A DNA stretch of 64,000 nt from UBA10348 sp002469915 (GTDB taxonomy: Bacteria; Bacteroidota; Rhodothermia; Rhodothermales; UBA10348), in the NCBI GenBank assembly GCA_029249345.1, contig JAQWHM010000001.1:257959-321958 (forward strand). The letters are read 5' to 3'. The position numbers and the translations under genes are program-made. Of the stretch, positions 33,185 through 43,300 are shown one piece after another (the stretch's first letter is position 1; every line of letters starts with the position of its first letter). The notes under the pieces were generated by a model that worked only from the letters and a program-made list of their open reading frames with translations, was not told where the DNA came from and did not search any database.

Positions 33185-33220
33185 AACCCTGGGGGCGCGA
33201 AGCGCCCCCAGGGTTTTTTT
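33185..33220 (+). terminator. Strong rho-independent terminator
   Basis: A perfect 14-base stem (33185-33198 with 33202-33215) around a GAA loop, followed by five more T residues. It ends the Spy-like lipoprotein transcript and insulates the T9SS cargo gene downstream. Confidence 0.95.
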
Positions 33221-33317
33221 ATGCCACCCTTGTTCGCTTTCGGTCGGCGGCTTCCTCTTTACATGTTGACTGCACGAATCTCGTGCACATGTGAGATTGA
33301 ACAGAAGAGGGGACGCG

Positions 33318-35495
33318 ATGAAAAGACTTTTACTACTGGCCATGTTGTTGATGTACAGCGCACAGGCTGATGGCCAGGTATCTACTTTATTATTGGAATC
33401 ATTTGATTCCGTGACCGCACCCGATATCCCTCCGGGAGTGTCTGAAAACGATGTCACATGGAAGACCAGCTCGTCCTCCGCTTCGCCCGGATCCGGAGCA
33501 AACAACCTAGTCCACACGGGAAGTACGCCCGGTCTAGCCATCCTGGGCCCCATCGACTTATCCGCCCAGACAGAGGCCACGCTTTCTTACTGGGCCCGCC
33601 GCACGGCCTCCTATCCTGCTGACAGCCTAGTCGTCCGATTTTCGAACGATGGTGGGATCACTTTTCCTCATGTCTTTTCGTCCGGAGGCCTCCCCACGAC
33701 CGCCAGTACATATGAACAAGTGTCCATCAACCTCGACTCATCGATTTTAGGGTTTCCAAATGTATACCTCCAGTTTGAAGGCAGAGGCGGTTCATCAAGC
33801 GGCTCCAACATGCGAATTGACGATGTACAAGTCACAACCCCGCTCGACCTAGGATCGATCGAAGCAAAATTGGGCTTTCAGGATTCAATGAGGTCCTGGG
33901 ACCTGGCTTCGAACAATCATAGTGAGAAAGTAGACTTGTCATGGCCAGGACCAGATTCTATTCAAGGATTTCAATTTGATCTCAACTTTGACACCTCTCT
34001 AATCCGTTTGGATAGTGTTCACACACCGGGGCTCTTTACCGATGCTTCGTGGCACGTATCCTCTGCTCCCAATCGCGTTATCGCACTTCAACTCGAAACG
34101 AGTGTACTGCCACCCGGCGTGTACCCCGAAATGCTCTCCCTCCACTTTTCTTGGATTGGCGAAGATTTAAGTGCTGATTCCCTGCTTACCCTAGGACTTC
34201 ACCAACCCATTGTCTCGTCCTCCTCGCCCAGCGGTAGCGGTCTCTCCATGCCAGGGGGTATTCGCACCCTTTCTCTACATGCCATAGCCAGTTTGGCCTC
34301 CATTTCGACCTCCACTCCTTCCGTCGATTTTGGACTCGTCGTCGTGGGAGACAGTGCATTGATCTCGCTAGACCTAAATAATGCTTCAGGATCCACGGAT
34401 CTCATCATTCAGGGCGCGAACGCGACGCACAGCACGATTTCAGCTGGTGCACTTCCATCGGCCATCCCTCCGCAGAACAGCGGCCAACAAGACTTCACGT
34501 TTATTCCTAGCTACTCCTCATATGGGCTTATTGAAGGAAATCTGACCGTATTTCACAATGCCACGGGAGATTCACTCGACGTTCCGTTCACCGCGGTTGG
34601 CATAGGCGGGCGCGGAGACACCGACGTAGATGGATCTCTTGACGTAGCCGACGTAATCCTTGGACTAGACGCAGCCTTGGGCCTCACGAATCCATTGAGC
34701 GCTGAGTTTCCAAGGTTTGACCTGTATCCCTTTCCCTCAGGAGATGGACTCGTTGATGTGAGGGATCTAACGGTCCAAATTCAGGCCATCCTGCATGCGA
34801 CTTGGCCCGATGGCATACCGTTGCCAACGCCCCCCAACCCATCCAGCGCAGGAAAATCAGCAATAGCGTCCCTCTCCTTACAGGGATCACCGCCGCGCTT
34901 GCTGCTCAATACAAAAGAAGACCTCAGAGGCTACCAAATCAGAATAGAAACACGAATAGAAACATTAATAGAAACATTGCCTGGCGCGCTACCCTTGAAC
35001 GCATCAAAAACGGGCCAAAGAACATCCTCATATTTTGACCAAAAGACTGGTGTGTTCAGCCTCCTTTCTGTATTCGAACCAGGAAACGAGCTCCAATTAG
35101 GAAGCCATGAACTGGCTCTCATCGACCCACATTCAGTCGTAACGATTGCTGGCTTAGCTGTCACCGATGCAGGAGAAAAGATCGAGTTGGACTGGAGCGT
35201 TTCTACCGATTCAGAAAGGACACCTTTACCTGCAGAATTATCCGTAGCGATATATCCGAACCCATATTCCCTGTCCACCTCCTCAAATCTCAACGTAGTC
35301 CCTTCCGTGACTCGTGAATTGTCTCGGATAACCGTGTATGATATGCTGGGTCGTAAAGTCTTCGCCCGGTCCTTCTCAAGAAATAGCCGCATCGTTTTGC
35401 TTCGAAACGAAATGCCTGATACGCCTGGCTTATACGTATTAAGATGGCAGTCCGGCACGGATGTGAGAGACATTCCCCTGATGCTAATCCGCTAA
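33318..35495 (+). CDS. Secreted multidomain protein with dockerin-like repeats and T9SS sorting domain
   Basis: A 725-residue protein starting MKRLLLLAMLLMYSAQADGQ (signal peptide; start chosen for GAGGGG seven bases before the ATG). Order of parts: a jelly-roll-like segment (about 25-180); a cohesin-like beta domain (IQGFQFDLNFDTSLIRLDSV, about 205-310); an ASH/abnormal-spindle-like Ig domain (STPSVDFGLVVVGDSALISL); two EF-hand-like dockerin segments (DTDVDGSLDVADVILGLD and PSGDGLVDVRDLTVQIQAIL, about 435-485); and a C-terminal Por/T9SS type A sorting domain (AIYPNPYS, ITVYDMLGRKVF, GLYVLRW). It is likely exported by the type IX system and attached to or released from the surface. A 12-base tandem repeat lies near residues 542-553. 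No enzymatic domain is seen. Confidence 0.82.
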   Translation: MKRLLLLAMLLMYSAQADGQVSTLLLESFDSVTAPDIPPGVSENDVTWKTSSSSASPGSGANNLVHTGSTPGLAILGPIDLSAQTEATLSYWARRTASYPADSLVVRFSNDGGITFPHVFSSGGLPTTASTYEQVSINLDSSILGFPNVYLQFEGRGGSSSGSNMRIDDVQVTTPLDLGSIEAKLGFQDSMRSWDLASNNHSEKVDLSWPGPDSIQGFQFDLNFDTSLIRLDSVHTPGLFTDASWHVSSAPNRVIALQLETSVLPPGVYPEMLSLHFSWIGEDLSADSLLTLGLHQPIVSSSSPSGSGLSMPGGIRTLSLHAIASLASISTSTPSVDFGLVVVGDSALISLDLNNASGSTDLIIQGANATHSTISAGALPSAIPPQNSGQQDFTFIPSYSSYGLIEGNLTVFHNATGDSLDVPFTAVGIGGRGDTDVDGSLDVADVILGLDAALGLTNPLSAEFPRFDLYPFPSGDGLVDVRDLTVQIQAILHATWPDGIPLPTPPNPSSAGKSAIASLSLQGSPPRLLLNTKEDLRGYQIRIETRIETLIETLPGALPLNASKTGQRTSSYFDQKTGVFSLLSVFEPGNELQLGSHELALIDPHSVVTIAGLAVTDAGEKIELDWSVSTDSERTPLPAELSVAIYPNPYSLSTSSNLNVVPSVTRELSRITVYDMLGRKVFARSFSRNSRIVLLRNEMPDTPGLYVLRWQSGTDVRDIPLMLIR
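34943..34978 (+). repeat. Three tandem copies of a 12-base unit inside the T9SS cargo gene
   Basis: The unit AATAGAAACAYK occurs three times without gaps (34943, 34955, 34967) and codes for IET-R, IET-L, IET-L. Because the unit is a multiple of three, gain or loss of copies would keep the frame and change only the length of a linker between the dockerin-like part and the next beta domain. Confidence 0.85.
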
Positions 35496-35522
35496 TCCGC
35501 TAATCCGAAAGGTCAAGACCAT

Positions 35523-35558
35523 AAAAAAGTGCCGACCACCTAGCGGTGATCGGCACTT
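35523..35558 (-). terminator. Terminator between convergent genes (best on minus strand)
   Basis: A 14-base stem (35527-35540 with 35545-35558) around a TAGC loop. On the minus strand the single odd pair is a G-U wobble and the stem is followed by a U-run (complement of the A-run at 35523-35528), so it terminates the SGDGQ-repeat gene. On the plus strand the same pair is a C-A mismatch and no U-run follows, so it is weaker for the T9SS cargo gene. Confidence 0.8.
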
Positions 35559-35587
35559 CCAAAAAATTCTGTTTCAGGACCGCTATC

Positions 35588-36262
35588 CTATGGAAAGAGA
35601 TATCGATCCATGTAAAGAAAAAGTAGCGTACTGGCAGTCGAAACCCAGACTAGGAACACGAAAACCAACGCAACCAGCTTCCAGGTATCGCGGTTTTTAC
35701 CCGATTTTGTCTTGGTACGAGCCTTCTTTTCAGATCGGTTGGCAACGTTAACCTTCATACTCAATTCGTCCGACAAGGGGACGTGAACTGAACTTCCGGG
35801 CGCATTTACCGCTGTCGGCTTGGTATGCGAACTGACAGATATTCCGGTCGGGGTTCTTCCATATGCCGGCATCAATGAATTCGCTTCCTGATGACGACTT
35901 TCTTCAGACCAAACAGGCATGGCGTCGTTTCCTCGACCATCACCACTCCATCCCTTCGTCTTCCCCTGTCCATCACCTGAGTAAATAGGTATAAATGGTG
36001 TTCCGAGGCGCCGCTGTTTGGACTGACCATCACCCGAATGTTCGGGGTTGAAAGACCGTCCATTTCCCGTGTGATTCGACGACGAAGATTGTCCGTCACC
36101 AGAATGCGATAACAAGGGTTGGGAGGCCTGCATACCAGAAATATGACCCGAAGGAAAAGTAGGGCGATTCAGCATCTGGGAGTCAGTATCAGTATCAGTT
36201 TTAGTATTCGGCTGCGATCCGGAATGAGTGCGGCCTGCGACTATATCTACTAAACGTGACAA
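35588..36262 (-). CDS. Unknown tail-anchored protein with SGDGQ repeats
   Basis: I do not recognise this 224-residue protein. It is hydrophilic and rich in Ser, Gly and Asn. Between about residues 53 and 112 it carries five short repeats of the form [HYW]-[ST]-G-[DN]-G-[QR]: HSGDGQS, HTGNGRS, HSGDGQS, YSGDGQG, WSGDGRG. A basic stretch (RSEKKARTKTKSGKNR) precedes one C-terminal transmembrane helix (LVALVFVFLVWVSTASTLLF), and the chain ends DRYLFP. There is no signal peptide, so the repeats probably face the cytoplasm with the helix as a tail anchor. The frame opens with TTG at 36262; an ATG at 36175 is an alternative start that keeps all repeats. A terminator follows the stop codon. Confidence 0.6.
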   Translation of the reverse strand: MSRLVDIVAGRTHSGSQPNTKTDTDTDSQMLNRPTFPSGHISGMQASQPLLSHSGDGQSSSSNHTGNGRSFNPEHSGDGQSKQRRLGTPFIPIYSGDGQGKTKGWSGDGRGNDAMPVWSEESRHQEANSLMPAYGRTPTGISVSSHTKPTAVNAPGSSVHVPLSDELSMKVNVANRSEKKARTKTKSGKNRDTWKLVALVFVFLVWVSTASTLLFLYMDRYLFP

Positions 36263-36532
36263 ATCAGATTATTTGCGCTGAACGATGAAATTTTTCTGCC
36301 TTTTGTCGAATCGCTTGAAGGACAGCGACCGAGACGACAGACCACTTAAAGACGGGACTGAAATAAAGGGGGATTTTCCGTGACAATCAACAGAAAGCGA
36401 CCATTGTAGACAACTAAATTTCTGTTTCTTGGCCTCCCCGCCCTTTGCATTACGCACATGGCTCCTCATTAGACGCTTCACCGATACAGCGAGCACCTGA
36501 CAATGGTTTTCTTGCGGTTCTCTTGCGGTTTT

Positions 36533-37699
36533 CTAGCGGCTCAATCGTTCGCGGATTTCATCGAGGCTATCACCACCAAACTTCTCTAAGACAGCATTCG
36601 CTATTTCTAAAGCCACGACAGCTTCGGCAACGGTGGACGCAGCAGGGACACTCGTCACATCACTTCGCTCGTACCGAGTAGGCTGCTCTTTGCCAGAACG
36701 AATATCGGCTGTACCCAGCGGCTTGATGAGAGTAGGAATAGGTTTCATAAACCCTCGGACTATGATCGGCATTCCTGTCGACATGCCACCCTCAATACCA
36801 CCAGCCCGATTTTGAGTCCGCCCAAAACCAGTCTCGATCGGATCATGCACCTTCGACCCTCGCTCGGAAGCCGAAGCGATTCCATCCCCGATCTCAACTC
36901 CTTTTTGAGCCTGAATCGACAGAATCGCTCTCCCAAGAAGGGCATCTAGCTTCCGATCCCATTGTACATAAGAACCCAACCCGACAGGTAAGCCGGTTAT
37001 GACTACTTCATACGAGCCACCGAGACTGTCTCCCTCTTTCTTGACGTCCTTAATATGTTCGATGCACTGTTGGGTAAGATCCGGATCAAGCATGCGAACC
37101 TCACTTTCATCCGCCACCCGATTAATTTCTTCGGCGCCGTCCTCCAGCAATCCAGCAAGTTGACTTGCATAGGACTCTGGACTCGAGTAGCCGACCTCGC
37201 CGATACGCACCACGTGACTTCCAATCTGAATTCCCAACTCAGACAACAGCCTACGTGCAATGGAACAACAGGCCACACGGATGGCCGTTTCGCGCGCGCT
37301 AGATCGATCTATAACCGGTCTAATGTCATCAAAACCATACTTCTGGGTTCCAGTGAGATCGGCATGTCCCGGTCGGGGCAGCGTAACAGGATCAATTCCT
37401 GAGCCATCTCCATCGACGGCCATCACATTTGGCCAATTCGATTTGTCCTTAAAATATGCTGCGTTATCCAGTCTCATCGAGATCGGACTGCCCATAGTTT
37501 TGGAAAACCGAACACCGGAATAAAAGTGTATTAGATCCTGCTCAAACTTGGCTCTGCCTCCTCTCCCATATCCAAGCCATCTCCTCGAAAGGTGCTTGTT
37601 AATGTCCTCGGCAACAAGGGGTATGCCCGCGGGCACGCCTTCAACAATTCCAATGAGGGCTTCTCCGTGAGATTCCCCGGCCGTTAAATATCGGATCAT
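36533..37699 (-). CDS. aroC: Chorismate synthase
   Basis: A 388-residue enzyme that converts 5-enolpyruvylshikimate 3-phosphate to chorismate using reduced FMN, the last shared step to aromatic amino acids. The family signatures are all visible: LTAGESHGEALIGIVEGVPAG, RRWLGYGRGGRAKFEQD, RPGHADLTGTQKYGFDDIRPV, RSSARETAIRVACCSIAR and the late GIEGGMSTGMPI. Length is normal. Its ATG overlaps the HtrA-like gene stop (ATGA). The 270 bases between its stop and the SGDGQ-repeat gene hold a weak 75-codon minus-strand frame that I do not call. Confidence 0.97.
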   Translation of the reverse strand: MIRYLTAGESHGEALIGIVEGVPAGIPLVAEDINKHLSRRWLGYGRGGRAKFEQDLIHFYSGVRFSKTMGSPISMRLDNAAYFKDKSNWPNVMAVDGDGSGIDPVTLPRPGHADLTGTQKYGFDDIRPVIDRSSARETAIRVACCSIARRLLSELGIQIGSHVVRIGEVGYSSPESYASQLAGLLEDGAEEINRVADESEVRMLDPDLTQQCIEHIKDVKKEGDSLGGSYEVVITGLPVGLGSYVQWDRKLDALLGRAILSIQAQKGVEIGDGIASASERGSKVHDPIETGFGRTQNRAGGIEGGMSTGMPIIVRGFMKPIPTLIKPLGTADIRSGKEQPTRYERSDVTSVPAASTVAEAVVALEIANAVLEKFGGDSLDEIRERLSR

Positions 37700-39258
37700 G
37701 GAGTTTCTCTTTCGATCTCAAAAAATACAATCGTTCTATCTGATCGCTGAGCCTGAATCAACACGGTGGTTTGATCTTTTAGCTGCGCTCTCATCGCATC
37801 AATATTAAATACAGGAGTGTCGTCGACGTGTGTGATGATCATTCCTCTCGAAATGCCCGCCTGATCGAATAAGCCGTCTTTCGTCACAACAGCAACAAAA
37901 ACACCGTGCATAAGCTGATATTGACGGCGCAAACGCCCATCTAAATCGGCTAGACCCACACCCCACTCTTCAAACTGCACCGTAGATTCGTCTGGTATTT
38001 CAGAATCAGGCAACGAAGGAAGTGGGTTGAGCTGATTCTGGCGACCCAAATCAGACAACCAATTTTCGTATCCAGGAGACTCGCGCCCCTTCAGCGTAAC
38101 ATCAAAGTCACGAACCTGGCCATTTCGCCATATTTCAACCGGTACCACATCGCCCGGAGAAAATAATGCGATTGCACTTTGCAGTTCGTTGGGTTCGGTC
38201 ATTGATCTACCATCAATAGTCAACAATACGTCGCCCGAGCGCAGTCCGCTCAATTCACCAGCAAGGCCACGGTGTACATCTTGTAAATAGACGCCTTGAA
38301 CCTCACTTAATCCTAAAGCTTCTGCTCTGGCCGCATCCATTGGTGTAATCGAAACTCCCAAATATCCTCGACGAACTTCTCCAAATCGAATCAAGTCGCG
38401 CACGACTCTCTCCATCAAATCTACGGGCACCGCGAAACCATATCCTTCGTACGAGCCTGACTCAGTGGCGATGGCTGTAGCAATACCTACCAATTCACCA
38501 CGAAGATTGACGAGCGCACCGCCCGAGTTACCGGGATTAATCGCAGCATCAGTCTGAATAAAACTTTCGATCCCAAGCTGATTATCAATAACGTCTACCT
38601 GACGCCCGATAGCGCTTACAATACCTGCTGTCACGGTGGAAGTAAGGCGAAACGGATTCCCAACGGCCAGGACCCATTCTCCCACTTCCACTGAGTTAGC
38701 ATCGCCTAATGCGATGACTGGGACAGGACTTTCCGGGTCAATCTTGATGACTGCTAGATCGGTTGTTGGATCACGGCCTATTACGCGTGCCTCAAATTCC
38801 CTTTTGTCCCCCAGCGTAACGAAAATCGAATTGGCGCCTTCAACAACATGGTTATTGGTGACGATGTAGCCATTATCATCGATAATTACACCACTCCCCA
38901 AGCTTTGAGAGGAGCCCCGTCCGTTTTCACTTCCAAACTGTCGAAAAATGGAATTACCCGTCACACCCGAGACCACCTGAATAAACACGACGGTCGGTGT
39001 AACTCGCGATGAGACATCTTTAAATACCTCATTCAGGGACAACGCATCGAGATAGGCCAAGGGTATATCACTTTCGGGAACTGCGACATAGCCAGAACCC
39101 GGGGCGCTTCCAAGCTCGACCCGCTCAACGACTCCGGGTCGCGCGGTACCAGACATACCGGTCCCGCCGAACCACATGGTCAGTAATATGCCCATCATCA
39201 ATCCGATGACAATGAGCCCTATTCGTATTAAGGTCTGCTTATCGTTTGATCGACTCAC
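37696..39258 (-). CDS. HtrA/Deg-type periplasmic serine protease with two PDZ domains
   Basis: A 520-residue trypsin-like protease anchored by an N-terminal helix (about residues 11-30). The catalytic triad is His 137 (TNNHVVEG), Asp 167 (TTDLAVIK) and Ser 245 (NPGNSGGALV). Two PDZ domains follow (GYLGVSITPMDAARAEALGL around residue 295, and VFVAVVTKDGLFDQAGISRG near 455), with an acidic linker between them. Deg proteases degrade or refold damaged envelope proteins. It is coupled to aroC by a four-base overlap, an odd pairing with no clear functional link. Confidence 0.94.
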   Translation of the reverse strand: MSRSNDKQTLIRIGLIVIGLMMGILLTMWFGGTGMSGTARPGVVERVELGSAPGSGYVAVPESDIPLAYLDALSLNEVFKDVSSRVTPTVVFIQVVSGVTGNSIFRQFGSENGRGSSQSLGSGVIIDDNGYIVTNNHVVEGANSIFVTLGDKREFEARVIGRDPTTDLAVIKIDPESPVPVIALGDANSVEVGEWVLAVGNPFRLTSTVTAGIVSAIGRQVDVIDNQLGIESFIQTDAAINPGNSGGALVNLRGELVGIATAIATESGSYEGYGFAVPVDLMERVVRDLIRFGEVRRGYLGVSITPMDAARAEALGLSEVQGVYLQDVHRGLAGELSGLRSGDVLLTIDGRSMTEPNELQSAIALFSPGDVVPVEIWRNGQVRDFDVTLKGRESPGYENWLSDLGRQNQLNPLPSLPDSEIPDESTVQFEEWGVGLADLDGRLRRQYQLMHGVFVAVVTKDGLFDQAGISRGMIITHVDDTPVFNIDAMRAQLKDQTTVLIQAQRSDRTIVFFEIERETP

Positions 39259-39426
39259 TCTCTACTCCGCATTTTATGCTTAGTCCCTTTCTTACATTCA
39301 GGATCGAACTCGGTACCGAACTCAATCTTGACCTGTTTTTTTAACGATGTGGCGGACATCACCGTAAATACCGCATTCGGGGAATTTCGTTTCGACGATG
39401 CGATCTATTGATGGTAAGCCATCAAC

Positions 39427-40206
39427 CTACAATTTAAGCAACTCGTCCTCTTCTTCTTGCTTTAGTTGCTGCATTGCGTCTTTTGCTGATCTCGCCAACT
39501 CCTTACGATTTTGATTCTTCGCAGGTATCGGCTTGCCGATCCGCACCACAAAATGCAATCGGCCCAATCCGAGCACCTTCCAGAGATTTGCAGTCATTTT
39601 TTGAGGCGAAGACCATGTCACTTCTACTCGAGAAAGCTCAGTTACGGGTTTCCCGTCAATGGTCCTCACATGAAAATAGACGGGTACAACAAACCCGTCA
39701 TCCATGTTGGCGACACTTTCAAAGCCGCCCGTTTTAAACGGCAATAGTTCTTTTCCGTCTGACGTGGTTCCCTCCGGAAAGATGAGCACCGCAACTCCTG
39801 ACCTCATTCTGGCCCGAATCTCATCAACGGTCTGGTTCGTTCGCATCACATTTTTTCGGTGAGCGAAAATGATCCCCACAGCTTTGCAAACCCAGCCGAA
39901 AACGGGCCAACCGCCTAATTCAGATTTTGCAACAAACGCGGTATTGAATCGACCAGCCAAGATCCAAGGATCGAGCGTCCCAATATGGTTCGGAACGATA
40001 AGTGAAGGTTTTTCGGACGAGTAGTGACCTACAACTTCTGTTGTTATCCGAAGACTGCGACACATCGAGACCCCGGCATCTCTCTGTCGTTGAGCTGCGA
40101 AGGCCATTCGCTCTGCGTGTCCCATTTTTCGACCACGCCACATGATGTCTGCGCTGTACGCAAGCATGATGATGAGAAATCGAATAAATCTAAAAGACCG
40201 GATCAT
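39427..40206 (-). CDS. plsC: 1-acyl-sn-glycerol-3-phosphate acyltransferase family
   Basis: A 259-residue membrane acyltransferase. Motif I is VPNHIGTLDPWIL (HxxxxD here NHIGTLD), motif III is FPEGTTSDGKELLPFK, and a proline motif VVPVYF follows. It begins with a hydrophobic segment (FRFIRFLIIMLAYSADI). The family adds the second acyl chain to lysophosphatidate in phospholipid synthesis; a lyso-ornithine or other lipid acyltransferase is also possible at this level of similarity. Gaps of about 100 and 170 bases separate it from its same-strand neighbours. Confidence 0.86.
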   Translation of the reverse strand: MIRSFRFIRFLIIMLAYSADIMWRGRKMGHAERMAFAAQRQRDAGVSMCRSLRITTEVVGHYSSEKPSLIVPNHIGTLDPWILAGRFNTAFVAKSELGGWPVFGWVCKAVGIIFAHRKNVMRTNQTVDEIRARMRSGVAVLIFPEGTTSDGKELLPFKTGGFESVANMDDGFVVPVYFHVRTIDGKPVTELSRVEVTWSSPQKMTANLWKVLGLGRLHFVVRIGKPIPAKNQNRKELARSAKDAMQQLKQEEEDELLKL

Positions 40207-40307
40207 TTGCTGGGTCCACTACTCAGGATACTGATTTGGAGAAAGATAGGGTAACCAGAGCACCAGAGGAAGCAATAGAACCTCAGAATGAACCTAAAGC
40301 GATACGA

Positions 40308-43300
40308 TTAGCTACGAACGCCGGGTCTCATTCCCATCAGACGGTGCCTTCCATGCCCGATTTGTTCTGCTACAGGCAGATTAACGATAAACGTACTCCC
40401 GACCCCTTTTTCGCTTTCCACTGAAATGGAAGCATCTAGAAGACTCACAAGACCCGAGGTGATCGCAAGACCAAGACCCGTTCCCTCGTACGACCTGGAC
40501 AAGCCGTCTGATTCTTGAATAAACGCATCAAATAACTCAGGCAAAAATTCAGACTCTATCCCAATTCCTGTATCTCTCACTTTTAACAATACGCGATCTT
40601 GAACGGACTGGAGTGTGATCGTTACTCCGCCGTCCGACGTAAACTTGACCGCATTTCCAATCAGATTGTGCAGAATACGTTCTATCGCATGCACGTCGGC
40701 CATAACAGCCGTTCTGGACTCAGGCTTTTCAACTTTAAGCCGTAATCCCTTGTTGACTGCAGATTCCTGAAACTTCAAATGCACCTGCATGCTCAATTGA
40801 TACAAATCAACTGGCTCCAAGTTGATTTCCATAATACCAGCTCGAAGCTTGGCCAGATCCAACAACGAGTTCAGCGTCTCCATCAATCTCGAACCGCTGT
40901 CCCCAATAATGTCTAGGAACTCCCGATACTCTGCGTCTTTTGGAATCTCATCCTTCAGGACATCAGTAAACCCAAGAATGGCTGTAAGTGGTGTTCGCAA
41001 TTCATGGGAAGTGGTAGCCAAAAACTCATCTTTAAGCTTGTTAGCCTGGATCAATCGGTCATTCGCTTCCTGCAGTTTTTTGACCACCTCTCTCTCGCGC
41101 TCAAGCTCCTTTGCTTGCTCTTGAGCTGCCTTGTTCGCTCTCCGCATGGAGATATACTTTCGAGCGGAAAGAAAAAGGCTAATGATCAGAACAACGTAGG
41201 CGAAGTAGGCCCAAAAAGTTCGATACCAAGGCGGCAAAATCGTAAAAGAGTACCTCGCATCATCACTAATCTGCCCCCATTCATTCTTGGCTTGAACGAC
41301 AAGGGTGTAATTGCCTTCCCTCAAAGCTAGCACGGATACTGAAGACTCAATACTCCAAGAAGACCATTCCGTATTCTTCCCCTCAATTAAATACCGAAAC
41401 CTAGTGTCCTCTGGGTTGGCAAAGTCTGTAGCTGATAGGTCAAAAGATAGATTTCGATCTTCATAATTCAATAGCGGCGTAAATTCTGGAACTTGAGAAT
41501 CCAGTAGAACTCCTAAAGAATCCGAAAAAGTACCAGAAAAAAGAATTGTTCCAGTTGAATTAATGGTGGCTTTCGACACATGAGACGTGAATTTGCCAGA
41601 ACTCAATGACTCGTAAAAAGGGTCATATCGAACCAATTCACTTCCATCATTAAACCAAATAATTTCGTTCTCTCCGACAAACAAAGAAGCAACAGCATCT
41701 TTTGAAAACTGTAATGCAAGTGGGACTTTGTCGGGCTCAAAAAAATTGGTCCTAAAAGACTTGAATTCAGATACTTTCTCCGAGTCAACGATGGTAACGA
41801 TACCAGACTCTGTCGTAAATGCTGAGAAGATTCGAGGGTAGCTATCATCGAAAGCTGATTTAATATCAGTCAACTCCTCCAAGGCTTCTGCAGTATGTCT
41901 ATAAATACCTTTTTGACTTACAATAAGTGCATCATTTTTCCACTTTGTCAACGAGACTGTTCCTTCAGGTATTTTATCAATTTGCTCAAAGTCTGCCGCT
42001 TTCGTGATACCAAATTCCAGCTTCTTAGACTTGTTTTGATACTGGTAATAGAAAACACCACTATACCGAGTGGCAAAAAGGATTCCTTCCTCCGTAGTTA
42101 CAATTGATCGAACGTCATAATTAGTGTAATCGACATTCAATTTCCGGATTGTACAGGCGCCACCAGCCTCGACCTCAACTTCGGCAATACCATTGTCCAT
42201 ACCGACTAAAACTTGTCCTGAATATTGGCTGTACCCTAAGGAAAACATCTTATTCTGTTCGGCATCAGATCCGGAATTTTGAAATACGCAGTCCTTCCAA
42301 GGCAGTGATGTGGAACTAGCGACGTCAAATTCATGATCATGTAGATATTTCAGTCCATCGCTTTCGCTAGCTGCAAATATCATCCCGTCTGATTCTAGAA
42401 AATCAAACACAAACTCAAAATCTGATACACTGCGAGCAAGCTTAACAGATGCATCGTTTACAAATGCCTTTGAGTTTGAATTAAATCGTTCAGACCACTC
42501 ATCAATAATGAAAAGACCTTCACTTGTTGCCAAGCCGACCTTGCCTCCTAGGAGACCTATTCTATAAATGTTTCCCTTTAAGCCTTGATCTCTACCAAAT
42601 CTAAGAAGAGCTACATCTGAACTGAGACGAGCAATACCCTCACTATCAAATCCAATCCAGACCGATCCATCTTTAGCATAGGAAACATAATTGACTACAT
42701 CGTTTGGCAAACCTGTTTCAACTCCAATCGTGCGAGTAACGCTCATGTTTTCGTCTATAAATACTACCCCACTTCCCAAAGTTGAAATCACATACTGACC
42801 CAATTCATTGCGGTCAATATGATACAGTCGTGATTCTTTGGATATTTCAAGTAGTTCTGGAGGGTAATCCATCTCCCAACTCAGATTCTCATTAGCGTCA
42901 ATTGTTAACAAGCCTAGCTGGTCACTCCAGACTAAAGTTCTGCCCGATTTATGTTCGGTCATACCAAAGATGCGTTCATCTGCCAATATTTCTGAACCAT
43001 TCACAAGTGAAGGCCCATTTTGACCCAACACTTTTAAGCCAACGCCATATTCTCTCGCATAAAGCTTTCCGTTTAAAGAAAATGAATTGTGAAATCCATT
43101 TTCAGAGAACCATTGCTTTAATTCAAGTCCATCGTATCTAAAGATATATTGTCGACTTTGAAAATAGACATAAGGTCCTACGACGTGCGTACCCCAAACA
43201 TCGCCCATGGAAGAAAGCACATCTGAAAGTTGTTTCTCGTTAACCAAGGAATGGATAGCAAAGGACCCATCGGGCTTAATGTGTATGTAGCCAAAGTCAC

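Noticed and set aside
36269..36496. A 75-codon minus-strand frame between aroC and the SGDGQ-repeat gene
   Set aside because: Basic, Ser/Lys-rich, no family, no ribosome site and no hydrophobic or repeat feature; likely chance.
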